Part shown: positions 16,047-24,605 of the stretch, one piece after another
Layout: every line of letters starts with the position of its first letter
How positions within the stretch are numbered: the stretch's first letter is position 1
DNA from: Labilibaculum antarcticum
GTDB taxonomy: Bacteria > Bacteroidota > Bacteroidia > Bacteroidales > Marinifilaceae
Direction: 5' to 3'
Assembly (NCBI RefSeq): GCF_002356295.1
Contig: NZ_AP018042.1
Span: 4,744,361 to 4,808,360, forward strand
DNA length: 64,000 bases
Position numbers and translations under genes: made by a program
Notes under the pieces: model-generated
Databases searched by the model: none
What the model saw: the letters and a program-made list of their open reading frames with translations, nothing else
Told to the model about the DNA's origin: nothing

Positions 16047-16916
16047 TTACTCATTATTAATTGTTTTTGAATCAATAGCGTATGCGGTGAAAATCCCATA
16101 GCCCCCAGTTACATTGGAATGAAGATTTACTTTGTTGAAAAAAGGTAAATCATCACGGTTGTGATAGGAAGTTATTGAACGTTCATACTTAAAGTAATCT
16201 GATGTAATGTGGTACAGTTCTATTTTATATTCTTGAAACAGGTCTGAACTATCAAATAACCCATTGTAAACGTATATACTAATGTTGTTACCATCTAAAT
16301 TCTCATCGGTGAATGTACGACTACCACGAAGCATATTTTGCTGAATACCAAGGGAGTTTTCTGCTAAATTACCATTGAAAATAATGTCATCGCTATAATA
16401 ATCAATTGTGGATATTGTGTTGCCATCAATTGCTTTCAGTAAAATCATATAATAATTTTCCTGCAATTTTTTATCCTGAAATTGAATGGTAAATTCTATT
16501 TTATTTTCTTCTTTAACTTGATAGTTTAGATTTGATATTGCTACTTTCTCCACTACTTCAGTTTCAGATTTAGCTGTTTCTAAATCGGGATGGGAAACTT
16601 CAATCTGATAGGAGTTATTTGCTGCCAATACATTTGAATTCAAGGAGTACCAGCCATTGCTTTCATGTATCAGATAGCCTAATTTCTGATTGTTTTGGCT
16701 TATCTCAACATTGGCAGTAGTTAAAGGGGAGTTCGCATTTTTATTTTGAAACCCCGAACTCTTACTTACATGAACCCTGAGTAAACTATCGACTCCTATT
16801 AGTGCATTAATCACCAATTTAGGTTCTTCATCCGGTATAGGAACCTGCAATTCTTCTTCACAGGAGATATGAAGGAAAAGGATGCAGATATTGAGAAAAA
16901 GTAATCGGTATTTCAT
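16047..16916 (-). CDS. DUF4249 lipoprotein
   Basis: A surface or periplasmic lipoprotein that accompanies a TonB-dependent receptor. The lipobox is LHISC (Cys19), followed by EEELQVPIPDEEPKLVINALI, the usual DUF4249 opening. The rest is a beta-rich domain with the typical adhesion-like segment VSKSSGFQN. DUF4249 genes regularly sit directly downstream of STN/CarboxypepD-type TonB receptors, as here (101-bp gap). It is probably the last gene of the operon that starts with the sigma factor at 23140. Ligand is unknown. Confidence 0.85.
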   Translation of the reverse strand: MKYRLLFLNICILFLHISCEEELQVPIPDEEPKLVINALIGVDSLLRVHVSKSSGFQNKNANSPLTTANVEISQNNQKLGYLIHESNGWYSLNSNVLAANNSYQIEVSHPDLETAKSETEVVEKVAISNLNYQVKEENKIEFTIQFQDKKLQENYYMILLKAIDGNTISTIDYYSDDIIFNGNLAENSLGIQQNMLRGSRTFTDENLDGNNISIYVYNGLFDSSDLFQEYKIELYHITSDYFKYERSITSYHNRDDLPFFNKVNLHSNVTGGYGIFTAYAIDSKTINNE

Positions 16917-17017
16917 ATGATAATTATTTGTTTTTTAGTTGCCAGATGGAACTTACCTGGTAATCATTTCCTTGTGTGTGAAAAGTATTATACATGGACG
17001 TTTCATAATAACTCTTC

Positions 17018-19609
17018 TTAAAATTTATAGGAATAACTTACACTTGGAAGAAAAGAAAACAGACTAATCTGCTTTAAACTATATGTGGTGGAACCAAATT
17101 CGTTTTGATTTTCGCTAATGGAAACGTAGTTGGCATTTTTTCGGTTGTACACATTATTAATACTTAGGTTCCATGTTCTTATTCCATGTTTCTTAAATTT
17201 TCTGAAATTGATTGAAAAATCCATTCTGTGATAGTCTGGCAATCTAAATCCATTTCGATGTGAAAAAATGGGTACTGAAGATATACTTCCGGGGGAGTAA
17301 GGGGAAACCGCATTCACATTTGTTGAGGAAAGTGTTGCAGGTAAACCGCTTCCATACACCCAGGCTATAGAAAAATCGACCTTCTTACTTAATTTTTGAT
17401 TGAAAAGTACCGAAAAATCGTGACGGCGATCGTAAGGAGAAGCAAATGTTTTACCCGAATTTATTTCTGGATATTTTACATGCGATTTGGAAAGTGTATA
17501 GGCCATATTACCCGTAGTTTTGCCATTGGTTTTACTCAGGTTAAATTCCAATCCTTTGCTCCATGATTTTCCTGCTACAACCATCTTTTCCCAGTCGGCA
17601 CCTACGTTTTGGAAAAAGGAAGCATCGCTGAATTCCAAAACATTGCGGGATAATTTGTGATAGTATTCTGCTGAGAACTTTACTGATTTGGAAATGGAAT
17701 AATTCGTTCCACCGGTATATTGAAATGAGTCGATAGGCTTAATTTTGCTGGTTACCGGCAACCAAAGGTCGGTAGGCAGACTTAAAGAGCTGGTAGTGAC
17801 CAGATGAAGATATTGAGTCATTTGGGAAAAACTTCCCGTAAGGGTCCATTTTGGATTCAAATGATATTGTGTACTAAACCTAGGTTCGAGAGTAGAGTAG
17901 TAGGTTCCTTCAACAATAAAGCTACTCCAACGCGATCCTATATTTACAAGGAATTTTTTGCCGAATTGAATCTGGCATTCTCCAAATAAAATTATTTCTT
18001 TTGAACTGATAATTTGATCGTTAGATGTGTTTTGTTCGTCTTGATCGTTGTTTCGGTACAGTTCGCTGCCAGGTTTGGTGTGATGAAGTGAGGTTTCCAT
18101 TCCAAATTTCAAGTAATGTTTAGCATCAGGAATCCAGTCAAATTCTGTTTTAAGGGAGAAATCACGAATACCTGATCTAAATTGATAGTTGTAGTTTTCC
18201 TTAAAACTTTCATCTTCATTTTGTGTTGATCTCTTATCCTTAACTAAAAAAGTGTACCTGCTTAGTATCAAGGATGTATTGGCGAAAAGGTGATTGCTGT
18301 AAACATGATTCCAGCGAAGCGAATTTGTGAAATTGCCCCATCCAACCTTATTTTCAGTCTTCTCTTTTGATGTGGCTGTTCGTTCTTCCGTATTTTTCAC
18401 CTTAATTAAATCGCCACCCCAATAAGTGCTGAAGAAAATCTTATCGCGCTGAGAAAATTTATGCGTGAGTTTAAAATTTAAATCACCGAAATAGTATCCG
18501 GCGTTTATATCACTATCGGCTAAATCCAAAATACCATTTACCAGCAAATCGAGATAGGAGCGACGAACGGAAAGATTAAATGTTGTTTTGTCCTTTTTAA
18601 TTGGACCGTGCAAGTTAAACTTCGCAGTCAGCAAACCAATACTAAAATCGCCACCTAATTTTTTTGAATTCCCATCTTTCATTCTAATGTCAAGAACCGA
18701 GGAGACTCGGCCTCCGTAATGTGCCGGAAATCCACCTTTTATCAATTTTACGTGGTTGATTGCATCGGGATTAAATACAGAGAATAAACCCAGTAAATGA
18801 GAGGAATAGTAAACGGGAACATCATCGAGAAGAATTAAATTTTGAGAAGGGGAACCATTTCGAACGATAAATCCTCCAAGACCTTCGTTGGAGGTCTGAA
18901 CTCCGGGAAATTGAACTAAATTCTGAAATAGATCATTTTCTCCTAAAATACCTGAATTGCTAAAGCTTTCGGAGGTTAGCGAACTGGTACTTACAAATTG
19001 ATGATTGATGTTATTGCTCTTTTGATCGGCAAGCACTTTAATCTCATTAAGAATAGAATTAGGCTGTAGTGAGATATTAATGCTGGTATCTTGTTTTGGG
19101 TTTAGATCAATGATAATATTCTGATAGCCCACATAGGAAATTTGCAGTTGATGGGCTTTTTGATTGAGTGTAAAGCTGTAAAACCCAAAGTTATTGCTAA
19201 TTGTTCCGGTGTAATCTTCTAAATTGACAATACTCGCATTAATAAGAGATTCCCCTGTTTCAGAATCGGTTACGAATCCACTAATGCTGTATTTTCGTTC
19301 TGATGGAGGAATTCCAACTAAAAATATTTTATTGTCCCTATTGATGATTTTAAATGCTTTTGTATCAATAATCTCGTTAAGAAAGTATTTTAAACTTCCC
19401 TTTAAAGAGGGGAGTTTTATGTATTGATTTGTATTTAATTCGCTGGTGTAGCTAAATTCAACACCAGTTTGTGAACTTATTTCGTTCAATAACTCATGCA
19501 AAGGATAAGCAACATTCTCAAATTCTAATTGTTTAGACAAGACCGATTCCTGACAGAAAACTGAAGAGGAGAGGAGAAGGAAAGAAAATAGAATCAAAAA
19601 TTTTCTCAT
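17018..19609 (-). CDS. TonB-dependent transducer/receptor with STN and CarboxypepD_reg domains
   Basis: An outer-membrane active transporter that also signals to a FecR anti-sigma factor. I chose the ATG at 19609 because it begins a clean signal peptide (MRKFLILFSF...SVFCQ); the frame stays open 33 bp further upstream. In order: STN signalling domain (about residues 25-98), CarboxypepD_reg-like domain (105-185), plug (225-325, with FIVRNGSPSQNLILLDDVPV and GGFPAHYGGRVSSVLD), then a 22-strand-type barrel ending in the aromatic-terminated strand SVSYSYKF. The complete fecI-fecR-receptor set upstream indicates cell-surface signalling. Substrate is unknown; iron chelates are usual for such systems, but nothing here proves it. 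Confidence 0.92.
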   Translation of the reverse strand: MRKFLILFSFLLLSSSVFCQESVLSKQLEFENVAYPLHELLNEISSQTGVEFSYTSELNTNQYIKLPSLKGSLKYFLNEIIDTKAFKIINRDNKIFLVGIPPSERKYSISGFVTDSETGESLINASIVNLEDYTGTISNNFGFYSFTLNQKAHQLQISYVGYQNIIIDLNPKQDTSINISLQPNSILNEIKVLADQKSNNINHQFVSTSSLTSESFSNSGILGENDLFQNLVQFPGVQTSNEGLGGFIVRNGSPSQNLILLDDVPVYYSSHLLGLFSVFNPDAINHVKLIKGGFPAHYGGRVSSVLDIRMKDGNSKKLGGDFSIGLLTAKFNLHGPIKKDKTTFNLSVRRSYLDLLVNGILDLADSDINAGYYFGDLNFKLTHKFSQRDKIFFSTYWGGDLIKVKNTEERTATSKEKTENKVGWGNFTNSLRWNHVYSNHLFANTSLILSRYTFLVKDKRSTQNEDESFKENYNYQFRSGIRDFSLKTEFDWIPDAKHYLKFGMETSLHHTKPGSELYRNNDQDEQNTSNDQIISSKEIILFGECQIQFGKKFLVNIGSRWSSFIVEGTYYSTLEPRFSTQYHLNPKWTLTGSFSQMTQYLHLVTTSSLSLPTDLWLPVTSKIKPIDSFQYTGGTNYSISKSVKFSAEYYHKLSRNVLEFSDASFFQNVGADWEKMVVAGKSWSKGLEFNLSKTNGKTTGNMAYTLSKSHVKYPEINSGKTFASPYDRRHDFSVLFNQKLSKKVDFSIAWVYGSGLPATLSSTNVNAVSPYSPGSISSVPIFSHRNGFRLPDYHRMDFSINFRKFKKHGIRTWNLSINNVYNRKNANYVSISENQNEFGSTTYSLKQISLFSFLPSVSYSYKF

Positions 19610-19672
19610 GTAGAGTATAGGTTCAAAATGAATATCTGTCAAATTTACAATATGTTCTTATAAACGACAAAG

Positions 19673-19723
19673 GGAAGTCCGAAGACTTCCTTTTCATGAA
19701 TTGATATTACTCCTGATAGGAGT
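19673..19723. other. Two intercistronic hairpins before the TonB receptor gene
   Basis: GGAAGTC-N4-GACTTCC (19673-19690) and ACTCC-N5-GGAGT (19709-19723) lie between the 151-aa gene and the receptor gene. Neither is followed by a strong T-run on the minus strand, so they may be processing or attenuation points rather than full terminators. Confidence 0.45.
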
Positions 19724-19747
19724 TCTCTGTAAACTTATCGTTGAAAA

Positions 19748-20203
19748 TTAATTTACTTTCTTAAAAATATATCTGGTGATATAGATACCATTTCCATCGC
19801 CTTTACCACTGTCGCTTTCAACACCACTGGTCACAAAGGCAAGTTCCCACCCCTCAGCGCTAAGCGTGTTTATTTTTGAGGAAGTTAATGCATCGTTCGA
19901 AGCTATGTTTTGAAAATTGATACCTGCGATACTATAAAAATTCAATAATTTTGTTTCAGCAAATTTGTCAACTTTAGCATCGGAGCGCTTCACATCTTTC
20001 TGCTTGCTTTTTTTGCCGTCGGTTCTTTCTGTGGTAAAAGCTTCGGCATCAATACTAGCTTTTTCTTCAATTATTCGTGAACGTCCAATTCCCATAGGAA
20101 CTATTGATTCTACCGAAGTAATAACTTTGTAGTGAACGGTTTGAGCTTGTGATTCAAAAACAAATCCAAATGCGATAATCGCAATAAATAATAACTTCTT
20201 CAT
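19748..20203 (-). CDS. Small exported protein of unknown function
   Basis: Not recognised. It has 151 aa with a clear signal peptide (MKKLLFIAIIAFGF...SQAQT). The mature part is rich in charged residues (KKSKQKDVKRSDAK) and ends with a strand pattern GWELAFVTSGVES...GIYITRYIFKK, which recalls small DUF4177-like domains (GWELV...). It lies inside the sigma/FecR/TonB-receptor operon, so it may be an accessory of that surface system. Confidence 0.6.
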   Translation of the reverse strand: MKKLLFIAIIAFGFVFESQAQTVHYKVITSVESIVPMGIGRSRIIEEKASIDAEAFTTERTDGKKSKQKDVKRSDAKVDKFAETKLLNFYSIAGINFQNIASNDALTSSKINTLSAEGWELAFVTSGVESDSGKGDGNGIYITRYIFKKVN

Positions 20204-20254
20204 TTTACTTTTTTAATATTTGGTTGTAGGTTAATTGTTAATTTTTGTTTTGAA

Positions 20255-20947
20255 TTATTCGTAAAGATAAATTTGTCTTCTATCCTTCATGATAATGATT
20301 TTTTTACCACCTGCATATCCATCTTCTTCATCCAAACGATATCTTTTTTCCCTTTCTAAATAAATTGTTGCAGAGCCAGGATAAAGGTTTCTCATGTCAT
20401 CGGAGTCCAGATAAATGTATTCTGCATTTCTTCGGCTGGCAGTCTTACTAATAGTTGTTCCCGATTGCTCAATACTTATGGTAATACTCTCATCGTAACC
20501 CAAAGGCGAACCATTCCAGTACAATCTTCCCGATGAAAACAAATCAATTTCGTCTAAGTCATTAGGGATTGTTGTATAGGCAATGTCATCGGTATAAATG
20601 CTGTTCACAAAATCTCGATCCCAGCTTTTATTATAGATGAAATCAACATCAGCAAAACCTCTCGTTTTCCATGTATACTCATGAAATAGAGGCCAATAAT
20701 CGTGATGTCTTTCCCCATTAAATTTCACGTTCGAATCTTCAACCAATTTGATATGAACACCAGAGCTATTTCTTACCTTGAATTCTGCACTTGCAGTAGT
20801 TTCATTCTTATAGTTATCGTATACAAGCTTATAAGACTGATAAACCGGAGTGTCATAAGCCAAGTCGTTCGAATTAATTTTCTCACAACTAACAAAGCTG
20901 AATCCCGATAAAATGACGAATAGGTATGTAAATAATTGTCGTGTCAT
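20255..20947 (-). CDS. Hypothetical lipoprotein in the sigma/FecR operon
   Basis: Not recognised. The ATG at 20947 starts a lipoprotein signal (MTRQLFTYLFVILSGFSFVSC, lipobox Cys21); the frame is open to 21016, but the extra 23 residues have no signal-peptide character and overlap the upstream gene. The 230-aa product is rich in Tyr and Asp (DSDDMRNLYPGSATIYLERE). It lies 17 bp after the barrel protein gene, so it is probably co-transcribed and co-localised with it at the outer membrane. Confidence 0.62.
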   Translation of the reverse strand: MTRQLFTYLFVILSGFSFVSCEKINSNDLAYDTPVYQSYKLVYDNYKNETTASAEFKVRNSSGVHIKLVEDSNVKFNGERHHDYWPLFHEYTWKTRGFADVDFIYNKSWDRDFVNSIYTDDIAYTTIPNDLDEIDLFSSGRLYWNGSPLGYDESITISIEQSGTTISKTASRRNAEYIYLDSDDMRNLYPGSATIYLEREKRYRLDEEDGYAGGKKIIIMKDRRQIYLYE

Positions 20948-20964
20948 AATTTTGTGTTTTCGTT

Positions 20965-21498
20965 CTAGAATGCAATTCCAACTGTAAGTCCTGCTCTTAA
21001 TGTAAAGCCATCCCAATTATCGGTATCAAAATCTTCTTCAGCTCCCGATTTCGTATCCAGATTAATGCTTGTGTAACCCGGACCAAAAAACCATTCAAAG
21101 CTTACTCTTTTCTTAAAAATATACTGCTGACCAATGATCAAACCTGCACCAAATCCATTTAAGGTGGCTTCATCATTAGCATCATTCTCCAAATTATAAT
21201 TCAAATAACGAGCATAGGGTGCTACGAAAAATCCTTTTGGTGCTGGTGATTCTGAAAGATAAAAACGGTATTCCGGAGTAATTCCCCAACCTCTTACCTT
21301 GGTGTCGTCCCAGGTATTGCCTGTATACAAAAGACCCAATTGAATACTGCTGTTGTCGTTTAACTTGTGCTCTACAAAAAATGATCCTGTGCGCACTAAC
21401 GGACTTAGTAAATTGGCTTTTATAATTGTGTTTTGTGCTTTTGTAAAGCTCACACTAGCAAGCATGATAAAAGCGAATAATAGAAACTTGTTTTTCAT
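20965..21498 (-). CDS. Small outer-membrane beta-barrel protein (DUF3575-like)
   Basis: A 177-aa protein with a signal peptide (residues 1-21, ending TKAQ) and alternating strands typical of an eight-stranded barrel: IIKANLLSPLVRTGSFFVEHKL, GWGITPEYRFYL, GFFVAPYARYLNY, FGAGLIIGQQYIF and the last strand LRAGLTVGIAF ending in Phe. The opening NLLSPL..T.S.F.E. is like DUF3575. It follows fecR by 18 bp. It may assemble with the lipoprotein encoded next, but that is inference. Confidence 0.72.
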   Translation of the reverse strand: MKNKFLLFAFIMLASVSFTKAQNTIIKANLLSPLVRTGSFFVEHKLNDNSSIQLGLLYTGNTWDDTKVRGWGITPEYRFYLSESPAPKGFFVAPYARYLNYNLENDANDEATLNGFGAGLIIGQQYIFKKRVSFEWFFGPGYTSINLDTKSGAEEDFDTDNWDGFTLRAGLTVGIAF

Positions 21499-21516
21499 GT
21501 GATTTAGATTTTTGAC

Positions 21517-22494
21517 TTATTTCTTTTTGTCAGAAATAATTAGGTGATTTCCTTTTTTAACTGTTTTAACCCGTAAGTGCAATTCCAATTCAGTAATTAC
21601 CTCATCAATACTGGCGTTATCAAAATAACTGTTGAATTTTAAAGTGTCCAGTCTTTCACATTTGTTAGTAATTCTAACATTATAAAAATTCTCAAGGTAT
21701 TTAAACACTAATGGAATAGGCATGTCTTTAAATCGAAGGACTCCAGTTTTCCAAGAATCAAAATTAGGTTCATTGTTCACCGATTCAGTAATGAACGAAT
21801 CATATAAAATTCCTTTTTCTCCTTTTGTAAGGTAAATCACCTCTTGTGTTTCTTGATTTTTCAGGCTGACTTTTCCAGAATTAACACTTACAACAGTTGC
21901 TCCATCCATTTCATTTTTAACATTGAAGCTGGTACCAAGCACTTCAATTATTGCATTTCCGGATTTGATTATAAATGGTTTGGTCGGGTCGGGCTTAACT
22001 TGAAAGTAGGCTTCTCCTTCCATTTCTACATTTCTTACGTCTGAATTAAAATGTTTAGGATAAATAATTTTACTCTTCTTGTTTAAAAAGACCTCAGTTC
22101 CATCAGCCAACACAATTTTATCTTTTGTTTGCATGCTTTTGGTTTGAGCATATTTACCAAAACCTGGTGTTGTCTGATACAGATAAACCAAACTAAGAGA
22201 GAGTAAAACAAGAACAGTGGCAGCATATCGCATAAACAGGTTAACTTTTTTCAGTCGAACTGTTTTTCCTGATTTTGCTTTAATGATTTTCCAATCTGCT
22301 TCTTCATCAATTTTTTGGAATACCTCAATCTCTTTGCTCGATTTCCAAATCTTCTGCATTTTAAGAAAGTTCTCTTCATTTGCAGAATCAGCTTGCATCC
22401 ATTCCTGGAATTGTTGCTTGTCCTGATCAGATGATGTTCCTTCCAAAATGGAAAATAAAAATTGCTCGTCGATATGTTGATTGTTCTGTTTCAT
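21517..22494 (-). CDS. FecR-family anti-sigma factor
   Basis: An inner-membrane regulator that holds or activates the FecI-type sigma factor and reads the STN domain of the TonB receptor. The ATG at 22494 (MKQNNQHIDEQFLFSILEG) is chosen over one at 22551 because the longer form would overlap sigma by sequence of no family character and would cover the predicted promoter. It has a cytoplasmic DUF4880-like N-terminus, one membrane span (about residues 85-103, ATVLVLLSLSLVYLYQT), a FecR beta-domain (GTEVFLNKKSKIIYPKHF...GEAYFQV...VLGTSFNVK) and a C-terminal DUF4974 domain (FKDMPIPLVFKYLENFYNVRI), which is the STN-contact part. Confidence 0.92.
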   Translation of the reverse strand: MKQNNQHIDEQFLFSILEGTSSDQDKQQFQEWMQADSANEENFLKMQKIWKSSKEIEVFQKIDEEADWKIIKAKSGKTVRLKKVNLFMRYAATVLVLLSLSLVYLYQTTPGFGKYAQTKSMQTKDKIVLADGTEVFLNKKSKIIYPKHFNSDVRNVEMEGEAYFQVKPDPTKPFIIKSGNAIIEVLGTSFNVKNEMDGATVVSVNSGKVSLKNQETQEVIYLTKGEKGILYDSFITESVNNEPNFDSWKTGVLRFKDMPIPLVFKYLENFYNVRITNKCERLDTLKFNSYFDNASIDEVITELELHLRVKTVKKGNHLIISDKKK

Positions 22495-22503
22495 TTTGCT
22501 GTT

Positions 22504-22541
22504 TCTAATGGTAAGACAAATAAGAATGACTACACACGTAT
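22504..22541 (-). promoter_or_regulatory. Predicted sigma-FecI promoter in front of fecR
   Basis: On the minus strand: ATACGTGTG (22533-22541), 13 nt, TTGTCT (22514-22519), 4 nt, ATTAGAAA (22502-22509). The same three blocks with the same spacing lie before the sigma gene at 23201-23240. The GTC core of TTGTCT resembles ECF-type -10 elements. Confidence 0.65.
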
Positions 22542-22564
22542 TCGAATTCAAAAAAAATGAAAAA

Positions 22565-23140
22565 TTATTTTAATGCGTTCAGTAAGTAAATAATAAGAAG
22601 TGTTGCCAGCATTGGACCAATCTTTACTCGTAGGCTTTTCAAAGCTTTCGAGATTTGAGTTTCAACGGTTCTTTTCGAAATCCCTAACTGGTCGGCTATC
22701 TCCTGATTGGTAAATCCATCCATTCTATTCAGTTTAAATATTCGCTGACATTGTTCAGGCAATTCATCAATGGCTTTAAAAAGGGCATATTCCAATTCGG
22801 TTTGTTCTAAAATTTTATCTGCTTCCAAGCTAAAACCAGAACTTAAATATTTTATGTTTTCATGATGAGTTGCATGATTTTTTCTTTGCCGGATGGTATT
22901 TAAGCAAGCATTTCGCACCGAAGTATACAAATGTGCCTTGGCGGAAGTATGAATTTTCACAGATTCCCGATGATCGAACAGATGCACAAAAACATCTTGT
23001 ACAATTTCTCTTGAATCATCGAAATCGGACAGGAATTTATTGGCATAAGCCGTTAAAACAGAATAGTGCTCTTTAAATAGTTGCTCTATTCTTGTTTCCG
23101 TCAGGTTTTCGAATGCTTGGGTTTTTAGCGCGTGTTCCAT
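22565..23140 (-). CDS. ECF sigma factor, FecI-like
   Basis: An RNA polymerase sigma-70 factor of the extracytoplasmic function class, 191 aa. Region 2 (about residues 20-90) includes LTAYANKFLSDFDDSREIVQDVFVHLFDHRES; region 4 (about 125-180) includes LPEQCQRIFKLNRMDGFTNQEIADQLGISKRTVETQISKAL as a helix-turn-helix, quoted here in part. A hydrophobic tail (LATLLIIYLLNAL) ends the protein, as often in Bacteroidales FecI homologues. It leads the operon sigma, FecR, barrel, lipoprotein, exported protein, TonB receptor, DUF4249. It probably drives its own promoter (see the matching 40-bp elements). Confidence 0.93.
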   Translation of the reverse strand: MEHALKTQAFENLTETRIEQLFKEHYSVLTAYANKFLSDFDDSREIVQDVFVHLFDHRESVKIHTSAKAHLYTSVRNACLNTIRQRKNHATHHENIKYLSSGFSLEADKILEQTELEYALFKAIDELPEQCQRIFKLNRMDGFTNQEIADQLGISKRTVETQISKALKSLRVKIGPMLATLLIIYLLNALK

Positions 23141-23200
23141 GGTTAATACTGAAGTCGGTTATGCATGCAATGCTAATTTTTAAAAAAGGAATTTAAGCTC

Positions 23201-23240
23201 TTTCTAATCAATAGACAATTAAAAGGGGCGGCACACGTAT
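23201..23240 (-). promoter_or_regulatory. Predicted autoregulated promoter of the first sigma gene
   Basis: On the minus strand: ATACGTGTG (23232-23240), 13 nt, TTGTCT (23213-23218), 4 nt, ATTAGAAA (23201-23208). All 23 block bases and both spacings match the element before fecR at 22502-22541. It is about 65-100 bp upstream of the sigma start codon. Confidence 0.65.
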
Positions 23241-23848
23241 CATAAATTGAAAAAAAATCAATTTTGTTGTGTTTGGTGCTCGTGAGAGAACCAATGATTA
23301 TTTAATTATGGAGATACTTTTGTATTTATCACTGAGAGCCTCACTTGTAGTGAGACCCTCAGGTTTTGATAGAATAGATAGGCTCCCGGCATGATAATGG
23401 ATCAATTTACCCGGAGCGAAGGCTTTCTTTTTATAATGGAATACCCTTCGCACTCGGACGAAGGCTTCTTTTTCTTCATAAAATCCCTTTCGCTCCAATG
23501 CGAAGGTCTCTTTTTAATCAAAACACATGTTTCGCAGTAATGCGAAGGTCTTATTTTCATCAAAAGCCTATTTCGCATTGGTGCGATGGCTTAATCAGCA
23601 CCATTGAGGAACCATCCGCAAGAAGCGAAAGGGCTTCCAGCACCAAAATGGATGCTTCGCTCTGGAGCGAATTGGAGCCCATATACAATTTGACACTATA
23701 GATGGTGGTGAGATGTAAGTGATTCTCTACTAGGAAAGATTCTACTATGGGTGAGACATAAAAACACCGAAACTTGAGAGCTTCGGTGCTTGAATGCTAC
23801 CGTTTTATAACCTGCATGAGTGATTGTTGAAGGGATTTACAGCCCCTT
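23241..23848. other. Long gene-free stretch between the sigma gene and a membrane protein gene
   Basis: No credible protein gene is present. The stretch holds an A/T-rich palindrome (AAATTGA-N7-TCAATTT at 23244-23264), the 42-bp array and a hairpin CACCGAA-N10-TTCGGTG (23765-23788) without a T-run. Short ORFs on both strands here come from the array. Confidence 0.7.
23405..23680. repeat. Seven-unit tandem array, 42-bp period, each unit with a hairpin
   Basis: Diverged units of 41-42 bp each carry TTCGC-N6-GCGAA or a variant, followed by GG and a pyrimidine-rich stretch. The right arms end at 23420, 23462, 23504, 23546, 23587, 23629 and 23671 (steps 42, 42, 42, 41, 42, 42). The best stems are CCTTCG/CGAAGG at 23445, a 7-bp stem at 23487-23506 and TTCGCTC/GAGCGAA at 23656-23671. 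The plus strand stays open as 14-codon repeats containing RRS(L/Y)F. An older related hairpin CTCAC-N5-GTGAG lies at 23340-23354. No start codon or gene context supports a protein. Confidence 0.85.
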
Positions 23849-24382
23849 TTAATTTTCCACTTCCCCAAAATTTTTCTTGTTGATTCGAATGATCCAGGCA
23901 GCAATAGCTTTGGAGTTAGTTACTAAAAGATATCCAAATAGATATTGAAACAAAGAGCAAATTGAATAGATAAGCGATGCTTTCTCTTGAGGGAAGTCTC
24001 TGGTCAGGTGGCTTATTATCTGACTAATGCTTGATATGACATATGGAAAATGAAAGATCAGAATGTACAGCCCAAAAATCACCAATGAAATTTCCAGAAT
24101 TTTACTGTAATTAGGATCGATTGCTAAATTGATGTCAAAGTCTTCCTTACAGATTTTCTTCGCTACTCTTGATGATTTAAAGATTAATAAATAGCCAATG
24201 ATAAAAGTGATTACTCCTCCTGCCAAGAATAATCCCAAACCAACAAAATCCATATAATCAGGAATGTTTTGGGTGAACATCGATTTAATAAAGTGCAGAT
24301 CTTTAAGATAAAGAAGTGCGGCAATAACTACATAGATTCCAAAGAGTTTAAGAGCAAGGTCAATAATGTTGGATTTTTTCAT
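23849..24382 (-). CDS. Four-span membrane protein of unknown function
   Basis: Not recognised. It has 177 aa with four hydrophobic spans (about residues 8-26, 42-68, 88-118 and 136-157), charged loops and a basic tail ending RINKKNFGEVEN. The two halves each begin with a LxLxLFGIYV / LEISLVIFGLYI motif, which suggests an internal duplication of a two-span unit. It stands alone, bounded by long AT-rich gaps on both sides. Confidence 0.6.
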   Translation of the reverse strand: MKKSNIIDLALKLFGIYVVIAALLYLKDLHFIKSMFTQNIPDYMDFVGLGLFLAGGVITFIIGYLLIFKSSRVAKKICKEDFDINLAIDPNYSKILEISLVIFGLYILIFHFPYVISSISQIISHLTRDFPQEKASLIYSICSLFQYLFGYLLVTNSKAIAAWIIRINKKNFGEVEN

Positions 24383-24531
24383 CTTTAGTTTGTGTGATTA
24401 GTTCAGGATAAAGTGCAATTTTTTAGAAACATAAAATTAGAAAAACAATTCAATGAATAGTGCAATTATGCTATTTGAATGGTTCTATATTATGAATTAT
24501 TTAGAAACAATTTTACCTGCATTTTCTCACA

Positions 24532-24570
24532 TAAAAAAATGGCTTTGCATTTACGCAAAGCCATTCTTTT
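24532..24570 (-). terminator. Intrinsic terminator of the DUF819 gene
   Basis: Stem ATGGCTTTGC / GCAAAGCCAT (24539-24548 and 24555-24564); on the minus strand it is followed by seven T residues. It lies about 40 bp beyond the stop codon at 24606. Confidence 0.88.
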
Positions 24571-24605
24571 AAATATGAGAATTCACATTCTTTGTGTTTT
24601 GATTA

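Noticed and set aside
23405-23680. CRISPR array
   Set aside because: Units are contiguous and diverged, with no identical repeats separated by unique spacers, and no cas genes are nearby.
23298-23701. Two overlapping small ORFs on opposite strands (66 and 67 codons)
   Set aside because: Both are read from the 42-bp tandem array; the 14-codon periodicity keeps several frames open. No credible start, signal or neighbour supports a protein.
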